Notes under the pieces: model-generated
What the model was told of the DNA's origin: nothing
Database searches by the model: none
What the model saw: only the letters and a program-made list of their open reading frames with translations
Origin: Microbacterium sulfonylureivorans
GTDB lineage: Bacteria > Actinomycetota > Actinomycetes > Actinomycetales > Microbacteriaceae
NCBI RefSeq assembly: GCF_003999995.1
Contig: NZ_RJAD01000001.1
Span: 1,674,001-1,738,000 of the forward strand
Direction: 5' to 3'
Length of the DNA stretch: 64,000 nucleotides
Part shown: positions 18,087 to 29,000 of the stretch, in pieces
Layout of the letters: each line of letters starts with the position of its first letter
How positions within the stretch are numbered: position 1 is the first letter of the stretch
Position numbers and translations under genes: made by a program

Positions 18087-18923
18087 ATGTGCCGCTGGCT
18101 GGCCTACACCGGAGAGGCGCTGCAGCCCTCCGCTCTCGTGCTCGATGCGCAGCACTCCGTCGTCGCGATGTCGCTGAACTCGCCGCTCGGGGCCGAGACG
18201 GTCAACGGCGACGGCTTCGGACTCGGCTGGTACCCCGCGGATGCCTCGTCCCCTGCGCATCCCGCCGTCTTCCGCAGCATCGAGCCGGCCTGGCACGACC
18301 AGAACCTTCGCGAGATCAGCGAGGCCGTGCGGAGCCCGCTGTTCTTCGCCCACGTGCGAGCGGCCGCAGGTCCGCCGATCCAGCAGACGAACTGCCACCC
18401 CTTCCGGTATGACAACTGGCTGTTCATGCACAACGGGTCGATCGCGCAGTTCGGGCTCATCAAGCGCGAACTCGTGCTCGCGATCGATCCTTCGCTGTAC
18501 CCGCTGATCAAGGGGACGACCGACTCCGAGGTGCTGTTCCACCTCGCACTGACGTATGGACTCGCCGACGACCCGATCGCCGCCGTCGGCGCCGCGATCC
18601 GAAAGGTCGAAGAGGCGGGGCACGCGGCGGGTGTGCAGTTCCCGATGCAGGGGACGGTCGCCGTTGCGGACGGCGCCACGGTGTGGGCGTTCCGCTACTC
18701 ATCGCAGGGGCGTTCGCGGACGCTGTTCCATTCCGCCGACGTCCCGACGCTGCGGACCATGTACCCCGAGGCGGAGCGCTTGGCCGCGTTCGGCGATCAC
18801 GCGCAGGTCGTGGTGTCGGAACCGCTCAACGACCTCCCCGGCGTGTTCCTCGAAGTGCCCGAGTCGACCGTCGCCGTGCTCGATCCGACCGGGTACCGTC
18901 ACGAGGCGTTCTTGCCGGCCTGA
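18087..18923 (+). CDS. Class II glutamine amidotransferase
   Basis: A 278-aa protein that, after Met removal, starts with Cys (MCRWLAYTGE), the N-terminal nucleophile of class II amidotransferases. NGDGFGLGWYP (about 40-50), FFAHVRAAAG (about 89-98) and NCHPFRYDNWLFMHNGSI (about 105-122) are the glutamine-site motifs. The closest named relatives are EgtC-type proteins (ergothioneine) and YafJ-like proteins. No egt genes are nearby, so a specific pathway is not supported. An excellent RBS (CAGGAGGCAGGG) precedes the ATG. Confidence 0.88.
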   Translation: MCRWLAYTGEALQPSALVLDAQHSVVAMSLNSPLGAETVNGDGFGLGWYPADASSPAHPAVFRSIEPAWHDQNLREISEAVRSPLFFAHVRAAAGPPIQQTNCHPFRYDNWLFMHNGSIAQFGLIKRELVLAIDPSLYPLIKGTTDSEVLFHLALTYGLADDPIAAVGAAIRKVEEAGHAAGVQFPMQGTVAVADGATVWAFRYSSQGRSRTLFHSADVPTLRTMYPEAERLAAFGDHAQVVVSEPLNDLPGVFLEVPESTVAVLDPTGYRHEAFLPA

Positions 18924-19154
18924 GCGGTCTCGGCGGGGCCCGGCCGGGCGATCGGCGGGTGCGGACTCCCGGCCTCTTGCGCGCCCCCGCTGCCGGGAGG
19001 AGGATGTGGCTCGCATCGCAACGGGGGTCCGCCGCACGCGCTCGACAAGGCGCAGGGTCGGCGTGGGGTTGCGACCGTTCCACGCAAGTTCCACACATCG
19101 GGGCAAGTCTGCGGATTCGCCCCATCGGTGATTCCATCCTTCGGAAGGCGCGCC

Positions 19155-22100
19155 ATGAGCCTCTGGGACACCCTGTCGGATGCGGGCGGGGGAGCGGATC
19201 GGCTGCGCCCGCTGCTCGAGCAGATGACCGGCCCGATCACCACCTCGACCGACGACGACGAGTTCGGCACGTGGGACGTCTCCTCGGTGACCCAGAGCGT
19301 CACCGCCATCCCCGGGATCGACCTCGCCACGGGCGGCATGGGCGGGAGCGGATCGCTGCTCCAGCTGCGCGATCCGAACATCACCGTCGCAGTCGGCGAG
19401 CTTCGCGCTCCCGACTCGGGCTGGCGTGTCGTCATCACCGCGCCGATCGCGGCCATCAAGGTGCCGGGGTTGGTGGGCGCCAAGCTCGACCCGCAGGGAC
19501 AGCTGATCCCCGATCCGGCGTTCCCCGATGTCTCCTTCGTCGTGCCGCAGCTGCGGGTGAGGGTCATGCAGCTGTCGGGGCAGTCCGTCGCCGTGAAGCT
19601 GCTGTCGTCGGCGACGAGCTCGGGAGGCGGCACTGAGGACATCTACGAAGGCGTGCGCATGGAGCCGCCCTATGCGCTCGTCGGGCCGGGCTCGACACTG
19701 GGCTTCGCGTACCGCACCGCGGTGCTCGACCTCTCGGGCGAGGCAGCGCCCTCCGGCCTGCCCCCGGAGGCGCGTGTGCAGCCTGCGGCATGGCAAGGGC
19801 TCTTCCTGCCCGAGGTGCGCCTGTTCGTCTCGCCGTCGGGACTGGAAGGCGTCGCCGTGAGCGCCGGCGTGCGCAACCTCTGGATCGGCGTCGGCGAGCA
19901 TCAGGGAGTCACCGGGATCTTCGAGGCCGAGGTGGTGAACCGTGGTGGGGCTGCGCGCATCCGCGCCAGCTTCCGCGCGGCCAACGGCCGCTACATCGGC
20001 GACCCGGGCACGGGCACCGCCATGCTCCCCGAGAACTCCGAGATCATCGTAGACACGGAGGGCGGCATCGCACCCGTCGTCATCTCGATCGCCGTCGGCT
20101 CCACCGCGGCCGTCACCGACGATCGGGCGCCGGTCACGACACCGGCGACCGGGACGCTGACGATCACGGTGACCGCCGACGACGCAGGGCCGTCACCCGC
20201 GGTGGTGCGCACCATCACCGTCGCCCGCGACACGACCGCGACGAACGGCTCCGCTGCGGGAGGGTCGACCACGGAGGTGCGCCCGACCCAGCGCGGCACG
20301 CACGTGATCGTGAAGGAGAGCGAGACTGCGACGCACGTCACGGTGCGCCTCGAGCCCCGGCGCAGCGTGGCGTGGACATGGAGCGGGGGTGGTTCGACCG
20401 GCGAGACGCTCACGGTGCCGGTCGCCGCGGGCGGCCCGGTCTCGGTCACCGCGACGATTCCCGCCGGGGTGCCGCAGACGGCGGGATGCTGGTTCCACTT
20501 CGATCGCCCGACTGCCGGCCAGCTCCCGCCTGCGCCGGTCCCCGCTCCCGTCCCGCCGCTCAGTCCTGAGGAGCAGTCGCGCGAGGACGCGCGGCTGGCG
20601 TGGGCGGACAGCAACGCCGACATGCGGGACCGCCCCGCGTCGGGCAGGGCCACCAGCGCGACGGGCGGCTCGTCGTTCGAGACCGCCATGGCCGGGCGCG
20701 TGACGCAGGTCGGCGCCGGGCAGCTGATCACGGTCGACGGCTACGCCTCCCACGAGGATCCGGGCTCGACCGTGCAGGACACCAGCAACCTGGCGCTGTC
20801 GCGACGGCGGATGGAAGCCGCGATCCGCGCACTGGGCAACGCGGGCTTCACCAACGTGCAGGCCGGAACCCCGCACGGCTCGGCCTTCGCGAACTCGACC
20901 GCGACGATCCCGGGCCTGATGGACGGGGTGACGCCGCGGCCCGCGCGCGGCGACGCGTACTGGTGGCTCGCCGTCGCCCGGTGGCAGCCCATGCCCGCGG
21001 TCGAGGAGATCTGCCGGGCCGACATCACCCGCACCGTGCTGCCGCCTTCGCCCCGTACCGACCCGCGGCCGCCGCAGGCGCAGCGGCCGGACTGCTTCCG
21101 CAAGATCGGCGTGCGCGTCGAGATCGTGCGCGACACCCTCGTGCGCGCCGAGATCTACGGCGAGTTCGACATCGAGACCGCGGCCGAATCGTCGCTCGCC
21201 CGCCGCGGCGAGAGCCCGCTGCGCTCGGGCGCCCGCAACGCCGGAGACGGGATCTGCCTGTTCCTCGTGCGGCTGCGGCTCAGCGAGGACCGCGCCGCGT
21301 GGGAGGTCACCGCCGAGTTCCGTTCCGCCGCGCAGGACCTCGACGGACTGGCGATCATGACCGAAGGCGAGGCGAACCCCGACACGCTCAACGTGCTGGG
21401 TGCGCTGGCGGTGATGGCGCCGCTCACCGCGAGCGCGGTCGAGCTCTCTCCGGCGGCCGGCGCGATCGTCGCCCTCGGCAGCGTCGCGCTCGGCGCGAGC
21501 GACGTTCTCCACACCCACGAGCTGATGCTGCGAGGCGGTGAGCTCGTCGTGTCGAGCGGCGTGCTCGGTCCCGATGGGATCACCGCGGCATCCGATCGCG
21601 GCGTGCAGATCAGCATCCTGCTCGATCTGGAGATCGCCTTCAGCTTCGACATCGAGCTCGTGCGCGTCGACCCCGCGAAGCCCATCAAGGCCCGCTACAA
21701 GGCCATCGGCGTGCGGTCGGAGTGGGGGACGGGCGCGACACCTCTCGAATACGTGCCGCTGCCCGTGTTCGATCCGAGCCGCGGCTATTCGCTGGACGTG
21801 CCGGCAGGGGCGCTCACGGCCACGCCGCCGCTCGACGAGATCCTCCGCATCCTCGGCTTCCGCGTGAGCCGCGACAATCCGACCTACCTCGAGGTGGAGG
21901 TCGGTCTCGGCGTCGACCTCGGGATCGTCAACGTGGATGCCGTCCGCGTCCGCGTGCGCCTGGACGGCCCGCCCCTCGACCTGCAGATCACGAAGCTGCG
22001 CGCGAGCATCGAGATCCCCGGCACCCTCCACGGCTCGGGATCGCTCGAGTTCACCGAGTTCGGGTTCCGCGGTGCCTTCGACCTCACGGTCACCCCAGTC

Positions 22101-25100
22101 AACATCCGGGTCGCCGCCGTGCTCGCGGTCGAGCGCGACCCCGCCCGCGGTGTGACGGGAGTGCTCGTCGGCGGCCGCGTGGAGTTCCCGGTGCCGATCC
22201 TGCTGGGCAACTCGGGTCTCGGCATCTACGGCTTCATGGGCGGCATCGGCGTCAACTATCGCCGCGACGAGTCCCCCTTCACCGGGTCCCTGACACCGGC
22301 GCTGGACTGGGTCATGGCGCAGTACCCGCGCACAGGTCAGGTGATGGCGCCCGAGGGGTGGACTCTCGAGCCCGGCGCCTTCGCCTTCGCCGCCGGCATA
22401 GCGGTCGGAACGGTCGACGGCGGCTTCACGGTGCACCTCGACGGCATCGTGCTGATCGAGCTGCCGGGCCCGAGGCTGCTGCTCATCATGAAGGCCGATG
22501 TGCTCAGTCTGCCGCCGGCCTTCGGGAGCGATCAGACGGCGACGTTCTTCGCGGTGCTCGACATCGACTTCGCCGCGGGCAAGATCCTCATCGGCATCGT
22601 GGCCGCGTACGAGATCGAGAGCATCCTGAAGGTGCGGGTGCCCGTCACTGCGAGCTTCGAGACGGCGAACCCCGAGAACTGGTTCGTCGACCTCGGTCGG
22701 TTCCCCCCGGCTGAACGCGTCACGGTCGAGGTGCTCGACGTGATCCGCGGCAGCGGGTACCTCATGGTGCACGGCAACGGCATCACGCTCGCGACCCAGC
22801 CGGTGCTGTCGGTGCCGTCGGGCTTCGCCGTGGCGACGGGGTTCCACCTGCAGGCCGTGCTCATGGGCAGCAAGTCCGTCGGGCTCTACCTCGAGGTCGC
22901 CGCCGGGTTCGATGCCATCCTCGGACTCGATCCGTTCTACCTCGCCGGCCTCATCTATGTGCGAGGCGAGCTGCGCCTGTGGATCGTCGGCATCTCGGCG
23001 AGCGCGACGCTCGAGGTGCAGGTCGGCACCCGGCAGAATCCCGACGGCACGACCACGCAGGAGCCGTATGTGCACGGTGAGGTCTGCGGAAGCGTCGACT
23101 TCTTCTTCTTCTCGGTCAAGGGATGCGTGAGCCTCACGATCGGCGCACCTCCCACCCCCACGCCGAAGCCGCGGGACCTCGTCGCGGGTGTGTCGCTCAT
23201 CGCACGGACCCCTGCCAAGGTCGAGGGGACGGGCGCCGGCGAGGTCATCGACGGGAAGCTCGGCGACGCGGCGCGCTCGGGCACGAGCGAGCCGGTGCCG
23301 GTGGTGCCGATCGACGCGATCCCACTGATCGCGTTCCACACCGCGCCCCAGATGAACGGCGGTCCGGGTGGCACAGACGTCGAGGTCCTCGGCGCGCCCC
23401 CTGTGAACCTCCCTGCGGGAGGGCCGAACTTCTGGACGCGGGTCGGCGACCGCTGGTGGCGGTACCGCGTCAACGCGATCGTCCTCACCGGCGGGGTCGG
23501 ACCGGGCGATGCGCCGAGCACCTGGATCAAGCCGCTCGCCGCGACCGGCCCGCACGCCGGACCCACGCTGGCGCTTCTGGACTGGCTGCCGACCGCCACG
23601 CCGACCGCCGTCCCGTACGGCGAGAACCTCGTCGAGACCGTCCGCCATCAGTGGGGCAGCGTCTGCGGGCAGGGCGCGCCGCCCGCCCAGGTTCTGTGGA
23701 CATTCCACGACAGTCCCGACGGGCCGAGCGACGACGGCTGGCGTCTCACCGGCGTCGCATGGCCGGATCCGCCGGGCACCGCACGCACCCAGGCGGCCGA
23801 CCTGCGCGTGCGGGTGATTGAGCTGTGGCGCATCCGCCCGCGCGTCGATCTCGTGCAGGGCACGGCGCCGGCGGTCGTGATCGGCGACCAGGTGCTCTGC
23901 TTCGATCCGGGCGCCGATCCGGTCGATCCTCGCGATCCGTTCGGCCGGTGGGACGGGCTGCCGCCGACGACGTTCAGCGCCGGGGCGTTCACGAGCGGCG
24001 TCTCGCTCGCAGAGGCTGCGACCTACGTGAGTGACGGCGGATCGCTGCATGATCTCGCGGCGGTGGCGCAGCGCAACGGCTGGGAGGCTGAGGCAGCCGA
24101 GGCTCTCGAAGACGGCCGCCGGGCGATCGATCGCCGGTCGCGCAGGCAGAAGAGCGGATGCCACGGCGCCGTGCTCCGCTCGCCGTACCGCGACCTCGAC
24201 GAGCCTGCCCCGTGGGGTACGGAGGACGAGCGCCAGCTCGTGAAGGTCGCGTGGGACGAGACCGGGTTCCGCCCGCACGAGCTCGGCGACGCAGTCGCGT
24301 TCGTCCGCGCGGACGACACGTTCGTCGCGTTCTCGGTGTTGCTGCTCGTCGATGAGCGCGGACTGAACGACGGCGTCGTCATCCGCTGCGAGGCCGCCGA
24401 CGGCACGGCGCTCGACGAGCGTCCGGTGAGCGGGTCCGACATGCTCGGCGGTGCGCACCGCCTGCCTGACGAATGGGTGGACGCGGGCGGCCCCTGGGCG
24501 GACCCGGTGTGGCGGGCGGGCGTCATCGCCGGGCGCCTGCGCAACAGCGGTGCTCTGCTGCTGCCGGCGTTCGTGCCCCTCAAGTGGGTGCCCGACGGCA
24601 CGTCCCGCATCGTCATCGGGCGCCGTCGCGACGGCGGGCGCAAGCAGTTCAGCGACCCCTTCGTGGTCGTCGCCGCGACGGGCGCGTTCGCCAGCGAGCG
24701 GGAGCGCTACGAGTGGGACGAACTCACGATCGACCGCGACCGGGCCGCGCTCTCCAACGCGCTGTCGAAGGGTGCGGACGATGTCGCCCTCCTCCACCCC
24801 GGCACCGACTACAGCATCGCGGTCACGTGGGAGGCGACGAGCAAGACGGGCGAGGCGCAGCCGGGCGCGGGCGACGACGGAGACGGCTGGAACCCGGTCG
24901 GCACACCGCAGACCTTCTCGTTCCGCACTGCGTCCACCGCCCCGATCGACCTCGATCCGTGGATCACCAGCACCTCGCCCAGCATGGACGAGGTGGGGGT
25001 CTTCACCCGTGAGAAGGTGCGCATAGTCTTCGCGACGCAGCGGGTCACCGGTCTCTTCGATGCCTACGGCCGTGAGCTGCGGGTGACGGTGCGTGCGGCA

Positions 25101-26003
25101 TCCGGCGATCACCCGGCTCCTCCGGGCGGTGGCACGCCGGCAGACGGCGTGGCCCTTCCGATCGACCCTGACGGCGTCATCGCGACGCTGGAGAGCGCGG
25201 ACGGAGTGCTCAAGCCGTGGCACACGGCGGTGCTCGAGGTGGTCGGCGAGGACGGGCTCGACTGCGTGAACGTCGATGTCGATGCCACGAACGTCTACAC
25301 GACGACCCTCGAGTACGACTTCGAGCCGCTGACGGACTATCTCGTCGACGTGCACAGCGTGGTGAAGGGGACGGGAGCGGATGCGATCCTCGTGCACCGC
25401 GTCGGCTTCACGACCTCACGGTTCCGCGACAGGGGGGAGCTGGCATCCCTCACCTCCGGAGCCGCCGTCGAGCACCGAGCGGTCGCCGACTTCACGCCGA
25501 TCGCCGCGCTCGCCGACCAGCCCACCGGGGCGGCCGTCGACGACGCGCTGCAGCGTGCGGGCCTCGATGTCGAGCCGGTGCCGGGCTGGCCGCGCACGCG
25601 CGTGCTGTGGAGCGACGACGACGTGCCCCAGCCGCTCGCGGTGGTCGTCGAAGGCAGCGAGCCGCTGTGGCGCACGCGCACCGTCCCGACGTGGGTGCCT
25701 GCACCGCCGGACGCGCCGGATCCGAGCCACGGCTACTGGGCGGGACGGCCCGGGGAGTGGCTTGTGCTGCGCGCCGACGTGACGCCTCCGGCCGCGGGCG
25801 ACCTGCCGCGCGCGACGGTGCAGCGGATCATCCGCGGACCGGGCGGCACACGTGCCATCGCGATCCTCGGGCCGTCCGCCCGCGGACGCGAGGCGCGCTT
25901 CGCCCTCGTGCACCGCGACGTCATGCCGACGACCACGACGGAGGCCGCGACGACCGCCGTCCGCGTCGACCTGCAGCGGGCCCCCTGGGAGGTGGAGGAC
26001 TGA
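19155..26003 (+). CDS. Giant beta-rich protein with OmpA-like segment (DUF6603-like core)
   Basis: A 2282-aa protein with no signal peptide. ATG 19155 (MSLWDTLSDAGGG) has GGAAGG 6 nt upstream and is preferred over GTG 19128. Residues about 510-590 (ITVDGYASHEDPGS..LSRRRMEAAIRALGNAG) have the pattern of an OmpA/MotB-like domain. About 815-1325 consist of long alternating beta strands with GLGIYGFMGGIGVNY, LYLEVAAGFDAI and VCGSVDFFFFSVKGCVSLTIG, which remind me of DUF6603 proteins. About 1930-2090 (ITSTSPSMDEVGVFTREKV) looks like a bacterial Ig-like domain. Function unknown. It is stop-start coupled (TGATG) to the next giant gene. Confidence 0.8.
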   Translation: MSLWDTLSDAGGGADRLRPLLEQMTGPITTSTDDDEFGTWDVSSVTQSVTAIPGIDLATGGMGGSGSLLQLRDPNITVAVGELRAPDSGWRVVITAPIAAIKVPGLVGAKLDPQGQLIPDPAFPDVSFVVPQLRVRVMQLSGQSVAVKLLSSATSSGGGTEDIYEGVRMEPPYALVGPGSTLGFAYRTAVLDLSGEAAPSGLPPEARVQPAAWQGLFLPEVRLFVSPSGLEGVAVSAGVRNLWIGVGEHQGVTGIFEAEVVNRGGAARIRASFRAANGRYIGDPGTGTAMLPENSEIIVDTEGGIAPVVISIAVGSTAAVTDDRAPVTTPATGTLTITVTADDAGPSPAVVRTITVARDTTATNGSAAGGSTTEVRPTQRGTHVIVKESETATHVTVRLEPRRSVAWTWSGGGSTGETLTVPVAAGGPVSVTATIPAGVPQTAGCWFHFDRPTAGQLPPAPVPAPVPPLSPEEQSREDARLAWADSNADMRDRPASGRATSATGGSSFETAMAGRVTQVGAGQLITVDGYASHEDPGSTVQDTSNLALSRRRMEAAIRALGNAGFTNVQAGTPHGSAFANSTATIPGLMDGVTPRPARGDAYWWLAVARWQPMPAVEEICRADITRTVLPPSPRTDPRPPQAQRPDCFRKIGVRVEIVRDTLVRAEIYGEFDIETAAESSLARRGESPLRSGARNAGDGICLFLVRLRLSEDRAAWEVTAEFRSAAQDLDGLAIMTEGEANPDTLNVLGALAVMAPLTASAVELSPAAGAIVALGSVALGASDVLHTHELMLRGGELVVSSGVLGPDGITAASDRGVQISILLDLEIAFSFDIELVRVDPAKPIKARYKAIGVRSEWGTGATPLEYVPLPVFDPSRGYSLDVPAGALTATPPLDEILRILGFRVSRDNPTYLEVEVGLGVDLGIVNVDAVRVRVRLDGPPLDLQITKLRASIEIPGTLHGSGSLEFTEFGFRGAFDLTVTPVNIRVAAVLAVERDPARGVTGVLVGGRVEFPVPILLGNSGLGIYGFMGGIGVNYRRDESPFTGSLTPALDWVMAQYPRTGQVMAPEGWTLEPGAFAFAAGIAVGTVDGGFTVHLDGIVLIELPGPRLLLIMKADVLSLPPAFGSDQTATFFAVLDIDFAAGKILIGIVAAYEIESILKVRVPVTASFETANPENWFVDLGRFPPAERVTVEVLDVIRGSGYLMVHGNGITLATQPVLSVPSGFAVATGFHLQAVLMGSKSVGLYLEVAAGFDAILGLDPFYLAGLIYVRGELRLWIVGISASATLEVQVGTRQNPDGTTTQEPYVHGEVCGSVDFFFFSVKGCVSLTIGAPPTPTPKPRDLVAGVSLIARTPAKVEGTGAGEVIDGKLGDAARSGTSEPVPVVPIDAIPLIAFHTAPQMNGGPGGTDVEVLGAPPVNLPAGGPNFWTRVGDRWWRYRVNAIVLTGGVGPGDAPSTWIKPLAATGPHAGPTLALLDWLPTATPTAVPYGENLVETVRHQWGSVCGQGAPPAQVLWTFHDSPDGPSDDGWRLTGVAWPDPPGTARTQAADLRVRVIELWRIRPRVDLVQGTAPAVVIGDQVLCFDPGADPVDPRDPFGRWDGLPPTTFSAGAFTSGVSLAEAATYVSDGGSLHDLAAVAQRNGWEAEAAEALEDGRRAIDRRSRRQKSGCHGAVLRSPYRDLDEPAPWGTEDERQLVKVAWDETGFRPHELGDAVAFVRADDTFVAFSVLLLVDERGLNDGVVIRCEAADGTALDERPVSGSDMLGGAHRLPDEWVDAGGPWADPVWRAGVIAGRLRNSGALLLPAFVPLKWVPDGTSRIVIGRRRDGGRKQFSDPFVVVAATGAFASERERYEWDELTIDRDRAALSNALSKGADDVALLHPGTDYSIAVTWEATSKTGEAQPGAGDDGDGWNPVGTPQTFSFRTASTAPIDLDPWITSTSPSMDEVGVFTREKVRIVFATQRVTGLFDAYGRELRVTVRAASGDHPAPPGGGTPADGVALPIDPDGVIATLESADGVLKPWHTAVLEVVGEDGLDCVNVDVDATNVYTTTLEYDFEPLTDYLVDVHSVVKGTGADAILVHRVGFTTSRFRDRGELASLTSGAAVEHRAVADFTPIAALADQPTGAAVDDALQRAGLDVEPVPGWPRTRVLWSDDDVPQPLAVVVEGSEPLWRTRTVPTWVPAPPDAPDPSHGYWAGRPGEWLVLRADVTPPAAGDLPRATVQRIIRGPGGTRAIAILGPSARGREARFALVHRDVMPTTTTEAATTAVRVDLQRAPWEVED

Positions 26004-29000
26004 TGTCACGCATCGCCGATCCGTTCCGCATGCGGGCTCAGGCCGTCGAGATCGACTGGACCAGGGTCGCACGCGAGCGCGAGCAGCTGCTGGGCGAGAA
26101 AGTGGACTGGGAACGGCTGAAGCGCCGGTGGGGCGACGTCCGTGTCGTGTGGGCGTGCTCCGCGGAGCTCGGCGTGCCGCACGGGCCTTTCACGGTGTGG
26201 CGGCGCCCGGTGTCGCAGCGGCGCAAGCCCGACCCCGTCGACGCCGAGGTCACCGGCGATCCGGATGGTCTGCGGCTGAGCTGGGGAGGGGTGGATGCCG
26301 GCCGCGTCGTCGTTCGGTGCCTCCCGTCCGATCCGGCTCAGCCCGTCGGCCTCTTCCTCTACCGCGTCGGCAGCGATGGGCTCGCCGGCACAGTCGGGGC
26401 GGGGGCGGTGCGCGTCCCAGCGGGAGCGACGGCGCAGCTCGACGTGCGCACCGGCGGCGCGACGTGGGCCGTGCTCGTCAACGGCCATTCGCCCTCCGTC
26501 GCGATCACCACCCTCCACGACATCGTCAACGCCGACGACTGGGAGCCGCTCGAGCTCGTCGGCCTTCCCGTCGACGGGCCTCTCGGCGACTACGACACGA
26601 GGGACCAAGGGCGGGTCGACGCGCCCGAGCGCCCGTTCGACGCCGCCATCCGTCGGATCACGCGGGGCGCGCCGCCCCTCGGCTGGGACGGCCTGACGCC
26701 CGCGGGCGTGCAGGCGCCGCCGTGGGAGGAGCCCGACCCGCCGTCGCTCATCGAGGAGGTGCGCAAGTTCGTCTTCCCGGCGGTGGAGGCCCTCTACGAC
26801 CCCGGGCTGCCCGAGTTCGGCCAGATGCAGGTGCAGGCGTGGACGCCGACGACGGCGCCGCACGTGGACGAGGCGTCGACCTCGTCGCTCGACGCGAACG
26901 CGGACGTGCGCCCCTGGGCGGTCCTCGGCCTGACGGCGCACGTCGATCCCTTCCTGAATCTGGCGACGGGATTCGGCTCCGTCTACACCGTCGAACCCTT
27001 CGGGGAGGAGAACGAGATCGCCATCGGAGGCGACGAGCTGCTCATCACCGGGAAATACGCCAACGTGCTGGCGCCGGGCGAGCAGGTGATCGAGGGTCAG
27101 CCGCTGCCCGGCGGCATGGGGTCGGCCGAGTTCGCCGCCTATGCGCCCAGGGGCGCCCGGCTGACGCAGGTGCCGGCGCCGGCGCAGCTCACCGCGACCC
27201 GCGCCGGCCTCGTTGAACCCCGGCAGCCCGACGACGCGTGGGGCGAGAGCATCCGCCTCTCCTACCGGCGTGCACTTGCATCGGCCATGCTCGGCACACC
27301 CACCCAGCAGGCGGCGGTCGTCTCCGACGCCGGAGCACCCTCGGCCGACGCCATCATCGAACGGCGCGATCCGCAGGGCTGGCGGACCGTCGCGATCTCA
27401 CCGGATGCACCGAAGGGTCAGCCGGGATTCGACCGCGCGTCGCTCATGCACGCGCCTGCGGTCATCCCGCTCGGAAGCGGCGGCCGTGCCGTGCGATACG
27501 GCGTCGCGGTCGCCGACGTGTTCGGCGTGTGGTCGCCGTGGCGCGATGTGCCCTACACGGGCGACGAGCCGGCGCCCGAGCTGCCGGCGATCGTCACGGC
27601 GAAGCTCGACACGCGCTATGCCGGATCCACCTCCGCGCCGACCACCCTCGAGGTCGACATCGCCACGGAGTGGACGCAGCGGCGCACGTCGAGGATCGAC
27701 GTGCGCGTCGTCTTCCATCCGCTTGCCCCGCCGCCCGCCACGCCCCCTGTCCTGGCGCCGACCGGAACGGTGCCCGCGGGCGGCTTCGACCGCGATCTCG
27801 CGATCACCTTCGCGGGCGACACTCCGACCGGGGTCGGGTGCACCGTGGTCGAGCTCAATGAGGAGGGCACCGCTCCGCTCGGCGGCGCGGCGCGCGGGTC
27901 GGGCGCACGGCGGTACCGGCTCACGGCCACCGTGCCGACTCTCGACTTCGCCACCGTCCGCCGATGGGGAGCGGCGCTGTGGACGCGCCGCCATCTGCTG
28001 GCAGGGCCCTCGCCCACACCCTTCGGTGCGCGCACCGACGTCCAGGCGGCGAGCCCCGTGCCGGTGCATCCGCTCCCCCCGCCGCTCCTGCCCGACGTGC
28101 CGCTCGCGAGCCTGCCGGACGCCTCGGGCTGCTCGCACGCCTCCGTGTCGTGGAGTCTGCCGGCCGGTGCCGACGCGCGGACCGCCGTGGTGTGGGAGTG
28201 CGCCGAGACCGCGCTCCGCCAGACGGCGGGCCTCCCGCCGCCTGCGGACGCGACCGAGAGCCCGTCCGAGCGGCTGGTCGCCGCGCGGGCGGCCTACGAC
28301 GCGCTCACGCCTGACCGCCGGCGCGGCGTGTTCCGCCGCGTCGCCGAGGTGGACGCGGGGGCTCGGACGACCGACGTGACGCTGCCGCGCGGCTCGACCG
28401 ACATCCACTTCTTCGCCGTCACGATCGTCTCCTCCACCGCGATCGAGTCGCCGTGGCCGCAGGGCATCGGCGGCACACACCCGCACGAGCATCTGCGTGC
28501 GGTCATCGCACCGCGCCTGAGCCGGCCCGAGCCGCCCGTCGTGCGGTCGTCTCCGGTGGCGGCAACCGGGGCTTCGGAGGTGAGGCTCAGGCTCGAAGCG
28601 GCGAGCTCGCTGCCTGTCGAGACCTTCCGACTACTGCGCACCCGCAGTGATCGCGCAGCCCTGCGTGCCGACACGATGGGACCGCCGTTCGACGAGGTCG
28701 TCGCCCAGGTGAAGCTCGACGGGGCGACGCCGGTGCGCGACGCCGTCACCGGCGACCTCGTGTACGAGGCGCAATGGCAGGGCGCCCTGCCGCCCGCATG
28801 GACGCCGTGGCTCGTGCGCGCGGTGGCCGTGCCACAGGCCGTCGAGCCGCAGCGGGCTGTGCGAGGGCTCCACTCCGCCGCATCGGACGTCGTTTCGGTG
28901 CTGGCCGCGCCAGACACTCCTCCCATCCTCGAAGACCTCGAGTCGGGGGAGACGGATGCCGCGCACACCGGGCTCGTGGTGCGCACCGCGACCACGGCGC

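Noticed and set aside
20193..25397. 1734-aa open frame antisense to the giant gene
   Set aside because: Same shadow signature (His/Arg/Asp/Glu-rich, no motifs). Its third-position bias only makes sense for the opposite strand.
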